From an uncultured Bartonella sp. (GTDB taxonomy: Bacteria > Pseudomonadota > Alphaproteobacteria > Rhizobiales > Rhizobiaceae), in the NCBI GenBank assembly GCA_945285915.1, contig CALYQL010000002.1:62001-126000 (forward strand): a stretch of 64,000 bases of DNA, read 5' to 3'. The notes under the pieces were generated by a model. The model was not told the origin of the DNA. It searched no databases and saw only the letters and a list, made by a program, of their open reading frames with translations. Shown piece after piece: positions 18,187 to 27,389 of this stretch (the first letter of the stretch is position 1; each line of letters starts with the position of its first letter). The translations under genes and the position numbers were made by a program.

Positions 18187-19557
18187 TTATGCTTTTAAAC
18201 GGTTCATTACTTTATCCCGACCAATAAGTGGCAACATAGCAGCCATTTCGGGACCATGATCCAAACCTGTGAGTGCCTGCCGAAGAGGCAAAAATAAAGA
18301 TTTCCCCTTACGGTTTGTTTTTTCCTTAAGCACTGTTGTCCAAGTTTTCCAGCTATCTTCCGTTAAATCACCTTCCGGCAAGTAAGATGAAGAAGAATGG
18401 ACATAATCAAGATCGTCCGCAGCAACCGTGCTTTTGATATTATCATTCACAATAACATCCCACCACTGTTTTGCGTCTCTTAACTTTTCGATATTGCCAC
18501 GCACTGCATACCAGAATGGCGAGGCATTTTTACCGCTAATACCCATTTCTTCTAGTCGTTTGGCGACCTGTTCATAGTCCAAAGATTGAACAATATGACG
18601 GTTAAGCGTCAACAAATCTGCCGGATCAAACTTGGCAGAGGATTTGGAGGTTGCTGTCAAATCAAAATGCTGCAACAAAGTTTGCTGATCTGCACAAGCT
18701 TGAACATTTTCAGACGTGCCAATGAGAACGGCAAGAGATTCTACAGCCATTGGCTCAAATCCCTCTTCGCGCAGTGAACGGACAGAAAGGTCGCCTTTAC
18801 GCTTCGACAAGCCTTCGCCTGATATGGTTGTTAGCAAATTGATATGGCCGAATATAGGTGCTTTTGCTCCCAAAGCTTCAAAAATCGCTATTTGCACACC
18901 GGTATTGGTAACATGGTCGTCACCGCGAATAATGTGCGTAATTCCCATATCAATATCATCAACAACAGATGGCAATGTATATAAATAGCTGCCGTCTTCA
19001 CGAATAAGAACTGGATCGGACATTGATGCCAAATCAATTGTTTGCGGTCCACGCACGGCATCATCCCAATGTACTTCAGTTCTTGTTGTTTTTAATGGGT
19101 CAGATTGGAAATTCGGCAATAGAAAACGCCAATGTGGCTTACGTCCTTCTGCCTCAAAGGCCTGAATTTCTTCTGGTGTGAGTTTTAGCGCTTCACGTCC
19201 GTAAACTGGCGGAAGCTTGCGAGACAAACGTATTTTACGTCTTCTTTCCAGTTCCTCCGATGTTTCATAGCACGGATAAAGCAGACCTTTAGCCTTTAAT
19301 GTTTCAACAATCTCATTGTAACGGTCAAAACGCTTCGATTGATAGTAAATTTCGTCTGGCTTGATACCTAACCAATCAAGATCAACACCAATGCCATCAA
19401 TATATTCCTGTTTGGAACGCTCAAGATCAGTATCATCAAAACGCAAAACATATTTGCCCTTGTTGGCCAATGCAAAAAGCCAATTGAAAAGTGCAATTCT
19501 TGTATTACCAATATGGATGAAGCCTGTTGGTGAAGGGGCAAAACGAACTTTTATCAT
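18187..19557 (-). CDS. gltX: Glutamyl-tRNA synthetase (second copy)
   Basis: A class I synthetase of 456 residues from the ATG at 19557. The HIGH-type motif is [12 protein letters not shown] near residues 8-19 and the KMSKS-type motif is [10 protein letters not shown] near 240. It differs clearly from the copy at 29803 ([10 protein letters not shown] against [10 protein letters not shown]) and is the shorter. Rhizobiales often carry two GltX proteins. One is sometimes non-discriminating and charges tRNA-Gln for GatCAB, but which one cannot be told here. A TTG at 19569 is an alternative start that would overlap the nadE stop; the genes are adjacent and probably co-transcribed (nadE then gltX). 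Confidence 0.93.
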   Translation of the reverse strand: MIKVRFAPSPTGFIHIGNTRIALFNWLFALANKGKYVLRFDDTDLERSKQEYIDGIGVDLDWLGIKPDEIYYQSKRFDRYNEIVETLKAKGLLYPCYETSEELERRRKIRLSRKLPPVYGREALKLTPEEIQAFEAEGRKPHWRFLLPNFQSDPLKTTRTEVHWDDAVRGPQTIDLASMSDPVLIREDGSYLYTLPSVVDDIDMGITHIIRGDDHVTNTGVQIAIFEALGAKAPIFGHINLLTTISGEGLSKRKGDLSVRSLREEGFEPMAVESLAVLIGTSENVQACADQQTLLQHFDLTATSKSSAKFDPADLLTLNRHIVQSLDYEQVAKRLEEMGISGKNASPFWYAVRGNIEKLRDAKQWWDVIVNDNIKSTVAADDLDYVHSSSSYLPEGDLTEDSWKTWTTVLKEKTNRKGKSLFLPLRQALTGLDHGPEMAAMLPLIGRDKVMNRLKA

Positions 19558-19565
19558 CAAAACAC

Positions 19566-21248
19566 TCAATTCTTATCGCGAAAACGATTTGTAATAGGAT
19601 AGCGGCGATCACGGCCAAAGTTTTTGTGACTGATTTTTACACCAGGTGCCGATTGACGTCTTTTATACTCGGAACGGTAAAGAAGTTGCTCAACTCTTTC
19701 CACTGTATCACGCGCATATCCCTTTTGAACAATATCGTTGATACTCATTTCATCTTCCACCAAGCCTTGCAAGATACCGTCCAATATCGGGTAAGGCGGT
19801 AGTGTATCCTCATCCTTTTGATTATCACGCAATTCGGCGGAAGGCGCCTTATCTATTATATTTTGCGGAATAACCGATTTATGAGGAGCTAAACTGTTAA
19901 TCGGAATATTTTGGTTACGCCAGTTGGAAAGTGCATAAACCTGCATTTTATAAAGGTCTTTTATGGGATTGAACCCACCATTCATATCGCCATAGAGTGT
20001 CGCATAGCCAACCGACATTTCCGATTTATTACCGGTTGTCACGACCATGGAACCAAATTTGTTGGAAATCGCCATTAAAATTGTGCCACGAGACCGGCTT
20101 TGCAAATTCTCTTCTGTAATACCAGATTCGGTTCCTGCAAATATCGCGGCCAATGCGCGTTGAAAACCTTCCACCGGTTCAAAAATGGGGACTGTTTCGT
20201 AATGACAACCCAATTTTTCTGCACAATCTTCTGCATCCTTGATGGATTCGGAAGATGTATAACGGTAAGGCAACATAACCGCCCGAACGCGCTCAGCCCC
20301 CAAAGCATCAGCAGCAATTGCAGCACAAAGTGCAGAATCAATACCGCCCGAAAGCCCTATAACAACGTCTTTAAACTGATTTTTATTAACGTAGTCACCA
20401 AATCCTAGCACACAGGCCTGATAATCTGCGGCATCACCATGTAAAATATTTTCCTTAGGTCCAGACTGACAATGCCACTGGCCATTGCTTTTTTGCCAAT
20501 GACTTAACGCAAATTGGCTGTCAAAATGTTTCATTTGAAAAGCTAAGGAACAATCTGCATTCAATGCGAATGAACCACCATCAAAAACCAACTCATCTTG
20601 CCCACCAATCTGATTAATATAAATCAACGGCAGACCAGAATTTTTGACCTGTGATTGAACAACCTTAACGCGCTGCTCATATTTATTGCGACTATATGGA
20701 GATCCGTTGGGGACCAGAATGATTTCAGCCCCTTGCCGTTCAAGATCGGCACATAGGTGATGATTATTCCAGATATCTTCACAAATCGGTAAACCTATCT
20801 TCACCCCACGAAAAACAATGGGAGCTGGACTTTCACCACTTGTGAAAACACGTTTTTCATCAAATTCACTATAATTCGGCAAATCATACTTTTTGACTTC
20901 GGCAACGATTTTTCCATCGTCCAGCACCACAGCCATATTATAGATTTTTGAATTTCGGCGAAGAGGACAACCAACAATGATACCGGCACCATCAACCGTT
21001 ACTGATGCAAGCTTTTCAATTGCTGTTTGACAGGCATCTGTGAAAGCTTTTTTCAACACCAAATCTTCCGGTGGATAGCCACTCATAAAAAGCTCTGTAA
21101 ACAGAACAAGATCCGCGCCAGCCTGTGTCGCATCTTTATGCGCTTTTAGTGCCAGTGCTACATTGCCTTCAATATCTCCAACAATAGGGTTTAGCTGCGC
21201 TAAAGCTATCGTTAAGTCGTTTGTTATGAGCTTCTTTGTCATAAGCAT
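19566..21248 (-). CDS. nadE: Glutamine-dependent NAD+ synthetase
   Basis: A 560-residue two-domain enzyme making NAD from deamido-NAD, ATP and glutamine. The N-terminal nitrilase-type glutaminase has its Glu in [15 protein letters not shown], its Lys in [14 protein letters not shown], and its Cys in [10 protein letters not shown]. The C-terminal synthetase domain has the ATP-binding [12 protein letters not shown] motif near residue 305 and a [14 protein letters not shown] site. It begins 38 bases after the dgkA side of the gap and ends just before gltX. It is complete and of usual length. Start ATG 21248 has AGGT seven bases upstream; a second ATG lies two codons in. Confidence 0.96.
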   Translation of the reverse strand: MLMTKKLITNDLTIALAQLNPIVGDIEGNVALALKAHKDATQAGADLVLFTELFMSGYPPEDLVLKKAFTDACQTAIEKLASVTVDGAGIIVGCPLRRNSKIYNMAVVLDDGKIVAEVKKYDLPNYSEFDEKRVFTSGESPAPIVFRGVKIGLPICEDIWNNHHLCADLERQGAEIILVPNGSPYSRNKYEQRVKVVQSQVKNSGLPLIYINQIGGQDELVFDGGSFALNADCSLAFQMKHFDSQFALSHWQKSNGQWHCQSGPKENILHGDAADYQACVLGFGDYVNKNQFKDVVIGLSGGIDSALCAAIAADALGAERVRAVMLPYRYTSSESIKDAEDCAEKLGCHYETVPIFEPVEGFQRALAAIFAGTESGITEENLQSRSRGTILMAISNKFGSMVVTTGNKSEMSVGYATLYGDMNGGFNPIKDLYKMQVYALSNWRNQNIPINSLAPHKSVIPQNIIDKAPSAELRDNQKDEDTLPPYPILDGILQGLVEDEMSINDIVQKGYARDTVERVEQLLYRSEYKRRQSAPGVKISHKNFGRDRRYPITNRFRDKN

Positions 21249-21286
21249 GATTTAACCTGTCATCATCTTTGTTGCAACGACATAAA

Positions 21287-21640
21287 TTACATGAAAAATA
21301 AGCTTTTTATGACTATCCAACTCCATATGGCAAAGGCGAGCACAATAGCAAGTAGGACTGCAAGAGAACCGGCATCTTTTGCAATTTTTATATCTTCGCG
21401 GTAGTCGCGTGTTTGCGCATTACAACATGCTTCTATCGCGGTGTTGATAATTTCGATAATAAGCACAAACAATATTGCGCCAACCAGCAGCAGAAATTCG
21501 CCAAATCCTTTTGCAAAAAAAATCGCAAAAGGAATTGAGAGAACCAGCACGATTGCTTCCTGCAATACCGCCTTTTCATGGCGCAACAGATAATTCAACG
21601 CATGCATGGAATTTAAGAATGCGTTGAAGAGTCTTTTCAT
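21287..21640 (-). CDS. dgkA: Diacylglycerol kinase
   Basis: A 117-residue inner-membrane kinase that phosphorylates diacylglycerol to phosphatidic acid for lipid recycling. The pattern is typical of DgkA: an N-terminal amphipathic stretch (RLFNAFLNSMHAL), E in RHEKAVLQEAIV, then three membrane helices with EIINTAIEACCN and the KIAKDAGSLAVLLA motif that holds the nucleotide-site residues. It starts just after the repeat array at 21661-21760 and precedes nadE by 38 bases on the same strand, so they are likely co-transcribed. Confidence 0.94.
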   Translation of the reverse strand: MKRLFNAFLNSMHALNYLLRHEKAVLQEAIVLVLSIPFAIFFAKGFGEFLLLVGAILFVLIIEIINTAIEACCNAQTRDYREDIKIAKDAGSLAVLLAIVLAFAIWSWIVIKSLFFM

Positions 21641-21660
21641 AATGTTTCACCCAAAAATTA

Positions 21661-21760
21661 CCAATTAGCCGGCAATGCTCATTAACAGTGATATTAATTA
21701 ATAGCGGTGCCAATTAATAGGCGATGTCAATTGGCAGGTCATGCCAATTGACAGTCAATG
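21661..21760. repeat. Degenerate 17-bp tandem repeat, six units, filling the aroF-dgkA gap
   Basis: Units near CCAATTAATAGGCGATG begin at 21661, 21678, about 21695 (two bases short), 21710, 21727 and 21744. The array occupies nearly all of the 128 bases between the aroF stop (21769) and the dgkA start (21640). Several units contain CCAATTGnCA, making weak internal inverted repeats. Confidence 0.7.
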
Positions 21761-21768
21761 ATTGAAAA

Positions 21769-23151
21769 TTATTTCGAAACCTTTGCGTTATTGGCATTAG
21801 AATCACGATCTTTTTTCAATAATTCTGCAACCAAAAAAGCCAATTCCAATGCCTGATCTGCATTCAGACGAGGGTCACAATGCGTATGATACCGGTCAGA
21901 GAGATCTTCTGCAGAAATTGCATGAGCACCACCTGTACACTCGGTGACATCGCGTCCAGTCATTTCAATGTGAATACCACCAGGATAGGTTCCTTCAGCA
22001 TGGTGAACTTCAAAAAACTGCTCAACCTCTTTTAAAACCTTTTCAAAAGGACGCGTCTTGTAGCCATTTGCTGTAATGGTGTTGCCATGCATTGGGTCGC
22101 AGGACCAAACAACTTTCTTGCCTTCACGCTCAACAGCACGAATAAGTGCTGGTAAGTGTTCTGCCACGTTATCGCAACCAAAACGGGCAATCAGGGTCAA
22201 TCTTCCAGCTTCGTTTTCAGGATTCAGAAGATCAATCAACCTTATCAGCTCTTCAGGATCCAATGAAGGACCGCATTTCAAACCAATCGGGTTTTTAATA
22301 CCACGGCAATATTCCACATGGGCATGGTCTGGCTGCCTTGTACGATCACCAATCCACAGCATATGCCCAGAGGTTGCGTACCAGTCACCAGAGGTTGAAT
22401 CAACGCGCGTCAATGCTTCTTCATAACCTAAAAGAAGTGCTTCATGACTGGTGTAAAAAGATGTTTCACGCAAAGATGGGTTTGTTTTTGCTGTTATGCC
22501 GATTGCGCGCATAAAATCCAATGTTTCAGAAATGCGCTTGGCAAGGGAAATATATCTTTCACCTTGTGGGCTATTGGCGATAAAGCCCAGCATCCATTTA
22601 TTAACATTATCTAGATTGGCGTAACCACCTTGCGCAAAAGCACGTAGCAAATTCAACGTAGCCGCAGATTGACGATACACCATCGACATACGGCGCGGGT
22701 CAGGAATACGTGCTTCTTCCGTAAACTCGATGCCATTGATGATATCACCACGATAAGATGGTAGCTCGATACCATTTTTGGTTTCAGTGTCAGAAGAGCG
22801 CGGCTTGGCAAATTGACCTGCAATACGTCCAACTTTTACCACTGGCTTTGATGCGCCAAATGTCAAAGCAATTGCCATTTGTAAAAAAACGCGGAAGAAG
22901 TCGCGGATATTATCGGCTTCATGTTCAGCGAAGCTTTCCGCACAATCGCCGCCTTGCAACAAAAATGCCTTGCCTTCTGCAACAGCTGCCAATTCTTGTT
23001 TGAGTTCTCTCGCCTCGCCTGCAAAGACCAGTGGCGGAAAGCGGCGTAATTGACCTTCCACATTTTCCAAAACGGATAAATCCGGATAAGTCGGCACCTG
23101 CTTAATTGGCTTTGATCTCCACGATTCCGGCGTCCAATCTTTATTCATCAT
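21769..23151 (-). CDS. aroF: Class II 3-deoxy-7-phosphoheptulonate synthase (DAHP synthase)
   Basis: A 460-residue enzyme of the plant-type class II family, catalysing the first step of the shikimate pathway from PEP and erythrose-4-phosphate. Landmarks are [19 protein letters not shown] at the N-terminus, [10 protein letters not shown] near 70, [34 protein letters not shown] and HTHCDPRLN near the C-terminus, which supply PEP- and metal-binding residues. The start is set at the ATG at 23151, where GTGGAAAT precedes ATGATG; a longer frame to 23187 lacks a site. The class II type, rather than AroG/F/H of enterics, is usual in Rhizobiales. Confidence 0.95.
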   Translation of the reverse strand: MMNKDWTPESWRSKPIKQVPTYPDLSVLENVEGQLRRFPPLVFAGEARELKQELAAVAEGKAFLLQGGDCAESFAEHEADNIRDFFRVFLQMAIALTFGASKPVVKVGRIAGQFAKPRSSDTETKNGIELPSYRGDIINGIEFTEEARIPDPRRMSMVYRQSAATLNLLRAFAQGGYANLDNVNKWMLGFIANSPQGERYISLAKRISETLDFMRAIGITAKTNPSLRETSFYTSHEALLLGYEEALTRVDSTSGDWYATSGHMLWIGDRTRQPDHAHVEYCRGIKNPIGLKCGPSLDPEELIRLIDLLNPENEAGRLTLIARFGCDNVAEHLPALIRAVEREGKKVVWSCDPMHGNTITANGYKTRPFEKVLKEVEQFFEVHHAEGTYPGGIHIEMTGRDVTECTGGAHAISAEDLSDRYHTHCDPRLNADQALELAFLVAELLKKDRDSNANNAKVSK

Positions 23152-23353
23152 ATTTCCACTCTCTAAAACAACAAAGCCATTAAACAAATTGTCATACTGC
23201 TATGTTAAAAAGCAAAAGAACCATTATAAAATCAGCTTTACAATATTTGACAGAATAACAAAGTTATATTTGATATTACTACCCAATTTATGCATATTTC
23301 GGCCATTTATAACGTAAAAAACATCGTCTTGCCATAAGTTAGACAAGTTTATC

Positions 23354-24742
23354 TTACGCCATCCGTTCACCGTTTTTATAAACATAGCTTGGTTTATACA
23401 TTGTCACCAATTCTTCTGATGCTGATGGGTGCAATGCCATTGTTGCGTCAAAAACATCTTTGGTAAGCTTACCTTTAAGAATAACCCCAAGCAACTGAGC
23501 CATTTCACCGGCATCTGGTCCCAGAATATGGGCGCCGACGACAATGCGTGTATCACCATCAACGATCAACTTTGTCAGCATTTTTTCGCTGCTACCAGAC
23601 AAAGTATTGCGCATTGGGCGGAACAAAGCACGATAAACCTCAACCTTCTGATATTTTTTCACCGCTTCTTCCTCGGTTAACCCAACTGTTCCAATTTCTG
23701 GCTGCGAAAAGACTGCTGTGGCGATCAAATCATGATCGGGGACTGTTGGATTGTTATGGAAGGCTGTTTGTATAAAACACATTGCTTCATGTATGGCGAC
23801 TGGTGTTAGCTGCACCCTGTCAGTGACATCGCCAACTGCCCATATATTGCTTGCCGAAGTTGTCATATATTTATCGACAATAATAGCGCCTTTGTCGTCA
23901 CACTTTACGCCGGCCTTATCAAGTCCAAGCCCTTGTGTATTGGGTAAGCGCCCCATTGCCAACATAACTTGCCCAGCATTCAACTTTTCGCCATTGGACA
24001 AAGTGACAGACAAAGCATTATCCGATTTTTCCACCTTGGAAATCGTTGTGCTGTAAACAATACGAATACCTTTGGCAATCATAGCATCATTAAGGATTTG
24101 ACGTAAATCATTGTCAAACTTACGCAATATGATATTACCACGATAAACGAGGGTTGTTTCAACGCCTAAACCATGGAAAATATTAGCAAATTCCACAGCG
24201 ATATAACCACCACCAGAAATGACAATTGATTTTGGCAGATGTTCAAGGTCGAAAGCCTCATTAGAACTTATGCATAATTCATGACCAATGATTTCAGGAT
24301 GCGTTGAAACATGACCACCTGTGGCTATCAGAATTTTCTCGGCAGTTACTTTTTTGCCAGAAGACTTCAACTCCAGCGTATGCGAGTCGATGAAAACGGC
24401 TTTTTCCTGAAAAATAGTGACATGGTTGTTATCAAGTCCTTGTCGATAAAGACCTTCCAACCGAGCAATCTCTTTATTCTTTGCTGCAACAAGCTTTGAC
24501 CAGTCAAACTGATAATCGCTAACTGTCCAACCAAAGCCTTTGCTTTCTTCAAATTCCTGACCGTAATGGGAAGCGTAGACGAATAGCTTTTTAGGCACAC
24601 AACCGCGAATAACGCACGTGCCCCCCATACGATATTCTTCCGCGACAGCCACCCGTTTACCGAGTGCCCCAGCCAAGCGGGCAGCGCGCACGCCACCAGA
24701 GCCGCCACCAATTACAAACAAATCAAAATCAAAAGATGACAC
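23354..24742 (-). CDS. gor: Glutathione-disulfide reductase
   Basis: A 462-residue FAD- and NADPH-dependent homodimeric enzyme reducing oxidised glutathione. It has an N-terminal FAD site (IGGGSGGVRAAR), the redox pair in GGTCVIRGCVPKK (Cys43 and Cys48), the NADPH-binding ISGGGYIAVEF followed by VYRGN, and the C-terminal HPSASEE catalytic histidine. The start is GTG at 24742, giving MSSFDFDLFVIGGG, with AGGGAG six bases upstream; a TTG at 24760 is possible but less likely. It follows rpiA and the DUF2059 gene on the same strand, the order known from Brucella-like genomes, but a terminator at 24870-24893 separates it from them. Confidence 0.95.
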   Translation of the reverse strand: MSSFDFDLFVIGGGSGGVRAARLAGALGKRVAVAEEYRMGGTCVIRGCVPKKLFVYASHYGQEFEESKGFGWTVSDYQFDWSKLVAAKNKEIARLEGLYRQGLDNNHVTIFQEKAVFIDSHTLELKSSGKKVTAEKILIATGGHVSTHPEIIGHELCISSNEAFDLEHLPKSIVISGGGYIAVEFANIFHGLGVETTLVYRGNIILRKFDNDLRQILNDAMIAKGIRIVYSTTISKVEKSDNALSVTLSNGEKLNAGQVMLAMGRLPNTQGLGLDKAGVKCDDKGAIIVDKYMTTSASNIWAVGDVTDRVQLTPVAIHEAMCFIQTAFHNNPTVPDHDLIATAVFSQPEIGTVGLTEEEAVKKYQKVEVYRALFRPMRNTLSGSSEKMLTKLIVDGDTRIVVGAHILGPDAGEMAQLLGVILKGKLTKDVFDATMALHPSASEELVTMYKPSYVYKNGERMA

Positions 24743-24869
24743 TTCAGGCTCCCTTCGCAACTGTAATCAAATTCTCCATATGGGATAAATGAGCATGATA
24801 TTAAAGTTTCTACCACCCCTATTTTTACAAAAATTTATGATCATTGGTTTTGTGGGGAGCGAAACGAAA

Positions 24870-24893
24870 AATGGCGGCATAAATGCCGCCATT
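24870..24893 (-). terminator. Rho-independent terminator after the DUF2059 gene
   Basis: AATGGCGGCAT, loop AA, ATGCCGCCATT forms an 11-bp GC-rich stem. On the minus strand it is followed by TTTTCGTTTC, 22 bases past the DUF2059 stop, and should end the rpiA-DUF2059 transcript before gor. Confidence 0.8.
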
Positions 24894-24915
24894 ATAATTC
24901 ATATCATTACCAAAC

Positions 24916-25512
24916 TTATTTGGATGGTACTGGTGCCTTTTGCTCTGACTTTTCAGGAGCAGAAGGAGCAGCAGGTGCAGTTTTTGGAGCTGCAGGCTTT
25001 GTTGAACCGATTTTCTGTGACATTGCTTTACCAACATTTGTTGACAAGTCCTGAGCAATGCCTTGTCTCCAGACATCATAAGCCGACAAAATATCACGAG
25101 CAGCATTTGGACCTTCGCTCAACAACTTCTTACCAGCTTCAGAATTATAAAATGCGGTGATCTGATCAAGCTCTTCCTGTGTGAAATGCTTAGCGTAAAC
25201 GCGTGCAGCCTCTTTTTCCAAATCTGCGCGGCGTTTAACCAAGGCCATAGCCTGCTCATCAACAGTTTCTGAAATAACATTTGCCAAGTTAGGATCTTTA
25301 CGCATCAATTCGTCTTTTAGATCCCGTGCTGTTGCTGGGAGGAATTCGTCAAACTGATCTGTTGCGTGAATCGCAGCAATTGCCTTTTTTGCAGACTGCA
25401 GTTGCGCATCGCTAATATTATCTTCAGCATGGACAGCACCAACACCCATGCTCAAAATTGCGACTGACCCCAGCGTTGCCGCAAGGCGGCGGATGGAAAA
25501 TGCCGTATTCAT
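24916..25512 (-). CDS. DUF2059 domain-containing periplasmic protein
   Basis: A 198-residue exported protein. A signal peptide is clear (MNTAFSIRRLAATLGSVAIL..., cleaved after AVHA near residue 29). The mature part is helical with the DUF2059 signature FTQEELDQITAFYNSEAGKKLL near residues 110-135, and ends in an alanine/proline/lysine-rich tail. The function is unknown; members are periplasmic and usually abundant. It lies 84 bases after rpiA on the same strand and ahead of gor, a conserved neighbourhood in Rhizobiales. Confidence 0.88.
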   Translation of the reverse strand: MNTAFSIRRLAATLGSVAILSMGVGAVHAEDNISDAQLQSAKKAIAAIHATDQFDEFLPATARDLKDELMRKDPNLANVISETVDEQAMALVKRRADLEKEAARVYAKHFTQEELDQITAFYNSEAGKKLLSEGPNAARDILSAYDVWRQGIAQDLSTNVGKAMSQKIGSTKPAAPKTAPAAPSAPEKSEQKAPVPSK

Positions 25513-25596
25513 TCAGTGATTACTCCATATTTGCGGTCAATTAATTATGACCAGTTTTCCATTTAAGAATATTCAGACGAGTTGCCTATATCTACT

Positions 25597-26301
25597 CTAA
25601 ATATCTGATAGTTCCAAAACTTTTATTTCACCATTCGACATTGCTATTACAGAACGTGATGCCAAATTGAGGAACAAGCCATGTTCAACAACACCTGGAA
25701 CCTCGAATAGTTCATGTGAAAGTTTATCTGGATCGGTAATCTTGGCAAATGATGCATCAAGAATAAAATGTCCACCATCTGTTTTATAAGGGTCGGTGCC
25801 ATTCATTCGTAATGATATTTCACCCGACAAGCCAAGCTTTTCCGCTTTTTTCTCAATAGCTAATTTTGTTGCTTGTAAGCCAAATGGATTGACTTCAATG
25901 GGAAGTGGAAATTTTCCTAAAACCGGTACAACCTTGCTTTCATCTGCAATGACCAACATGGATGCCGATGCGGCAGCCACTATTTTTTCTCGCAACAAAG
26001 CGCCGCCACCACCTTTGATTAAAGCCATATGGGGTCCAATTTCATCCGCCCCATCAATATCCAGATCAAGATAAGGCACTTCATCAAGACGGGCAACCGG
26101 AATGCCAAGTTCAAGGCATAGATCTTCGGAACGCTGGGACGTTGCAACACCTGTTACACGCAACCCTTCTTCCACGCGCTTGGCTAAAAGCCGGATAAAT
26201 TCATTGGCGGTAGAACCGGTACCAATGCCCAGTTTCATACCATCTTCAACAAATTCTAGTGCTTTTGCCGCAGCAGCCTTTTTTAATTCCTGTGCATTCA
26301 T
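25597..26301 (-). CDS. rpiA: Ribose-5-phosphate isomerase A
   Basis: A 234-residue cytosolic isomerase interconverting ribose-5-phosphate and ribulose-5-phosphate in the non-oxidative pentose phosphate pathway. Motifs in order are [38 protein letters not shown] with the catalytic Glu/Lys region, and HFILDASF. The start is set at ATG 26301 ([10 protein letters not shown]). A TTG at 26307, five bases after AAGGA, is a possible alternative. It is divergent from bfd-bfr, with about 240 bases between. Confidence 0.95.
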   Translation of the reverse strand: MNAQELKKAAAAKALEFVEDGMKLGIGTGSTANEFIRLLAKRVEEGLRVTGVATSQRSEDLCLELGIPVARLDEVPYLDLDIDGADEIGPHMALIKGGGGALLREKIVAAASASMLVIADESKVVPVLGKFPLPIEVNPFGLQATKLAIEKKAEKLGLSGEISLRMNGTDPYKTDGGHFILDASFAKITDPDKLSHELFEVPGVVEHGLFLNLASRSVIAMSNGEIKVLELSDI

Positions 26302-26421
26302 AGCCAACCGGTTCCTTGACGTTTTGATTCCTCATTAAGGATTAAAGTAGAAATTGCAATCACAGACTACGATGACTGTAATCTTTTCCCTCATTTTTAC
26401 AGTTTATACCCTATTTTTATT

Positions 26422-26440
26422 GTTGATAAAATAAATCAAC
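26422..26440. promoter_or_regulatory. Inverted repeat upstream of bfd, possible operator
   Basis: GTTGAT, seven bases, ATCAAC lies 100 bases before the bfd start in the divergent rpiA-bfd gap. Iron-responsive control is expected for bfd-bfr, but the sequence does not match the Irr or Fur sites I know, so this is only a candidate. Confidence 0.25.
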
Positions 26441-26539
26441 ATTATGCTTGCTTTTCGCGTAAAACTTGTCTATAAGGTTCATGTTTAACTTTTAAACGTG
26501 GTCTATTGTCTCTTTCAGTATAAACGATCTGTACAAACC

Positions 26540-26854
26540 ATGATTGTCTGTTCTTGTAATGTAATACAACTGTCAGATATTGAAGATGTGATCAATTCTC
26601 TGTTGGAAGAGGATTGTTGGCAATTGATTGTTCCCGGCAAAGTTTATAAGATGATGGCGAAACAGGGCAAATGCTGCGGTTGTTTCCCGAATGTTCTTGA
26701 AACGATCATTCGTGTCACGGAAAACTATCATCGCCGGCATAATCGGGACGAGGCTGAAATAATCTCTTATCTTGATCGTGTGCGTGCGTTACGATCAAAA
26801 TACAGGAGGATTGGTCAGCATGAAAGGTCACGAAAAGGTCATAGAGCGGCTTAA
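26540..26854 (+). CDS. bfd: Bacterioferritin-associated ferredoxin (Bfd-like, [2Fe-2S])
   Basis: A 104-residue small iron-sulfur protein. The N-terminus MIVCSCNV gives two cluster cysteines (4 and 6) and GKCCGCFPN supplies the other pair, as in Bfd/NirB-type [2Fe-2S] domains. Bfd reduces the mineral core of bacterioferritin so that iron can be released. An upstream in-frame start at 26498 would place extra residues before the cysteine motif and is unlikely. The 3' end overlaps the start of bfr by 35 bases in another frame, implying tight coupling. The C-terminal 35 residues are basic and lie outside the domain. Confidence 0.85.
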   Translation: MIVCSCNVIQLSDIEDVINSLLEEDCWQLIVPGKVYKMMAKQGKCCGCFPNVLETIIRVTENYHRRHNRDEAEIISYLDRVRALRSKYRRIGQHERSRKGHRAA

Positions 26855-27305
26855 TGAGGCTCTTTTTCTTGAGCTAGGAGCAGTTAATCAATATTGGTTG
26901 CATTATCGATTGACGGAAGATTGGGGATTTACAAAATTTGCCCAAAAAGAGCGTGAAGAATCTATCGAAGAGATGGGTCACGTTGATAAATTAGTAAAAC
27001 GTATTGTTTTTCTAGAAGGTCATCCAAACCTTCAAACTTTATCTCCGTTGCGTATCGGTCAAAATATCAAGGAAGTTCTTGAATGCGATTTGGCTGGTGA
27101 ATATGAAGCACGGGAATCCTATCGTATTTCACGCGAGCTTTGCGCTGAACTATCCGATCATATTACCAAAAAACTTTTTGATGAATTACTTGAAGATGAA
27201 GAAGGTCATATCGATTTTCTTGAGACCCAATTAGCTCTTCTTGAAAAAATTGGCGAAGAAAAATACGGTCAGCTCAACGCTGCTTCTGCTGAAAAAGCTG
27301 AATAA
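26820..27305 (+). CDS. bfr: Bacterioferritin
   Basis: A 161-residue subunit of the 24-mer heme-containing iron store. All ferroxidase ligands are at the classical positions: Glu18, Glu51, His54, Glu94, Glu127 and His130. Heme-ligand Met52 is also present (EEMGH), so this is a true Bfr rather than a ferritin. The start at ATG 26820 is preceded by AGGAGG at 26804-26809, which lies inside the bfd reading frame. It is co-transcribed with bfd, giving storage and release in one unit. Confidence 0.96.
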   Translation: MKGHEKVIERLNEALFLELGAVNQYWLHYRLTEDWGFTKFAQKEREESIEEMGHVDKLVKRIVFLEGHPNLQTLSPLRIGQNIKEVLECDLAGEYEARESYRISRELCAELSDHITKKLFDELLEDEEGHIDFLETQLALLEKIGEEKYGQLNAASAEKAE

Positions 27306-27324
27306 TACTTTAGCAATTTTTATG

Positions 27325-27349
27325 GAGCCGATATTTTTTTAGTCGGCTC
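27325..27349. terminator. Hairpin between convergent bfr and comEC
   Basis: GAGCCGA and TCGGCTC form a 7-bp stem around an 11-base loop containing TTTTTTT, 19 bases past bfr and 40 past comEC on the other strand. The T run is in the loop, so efficiency is doubtful. Confidence 0.4.
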
Positions 27350-27389
27350 TGTTATCTCAACACCTGTTACTCTTTTATCCCAACAACTG

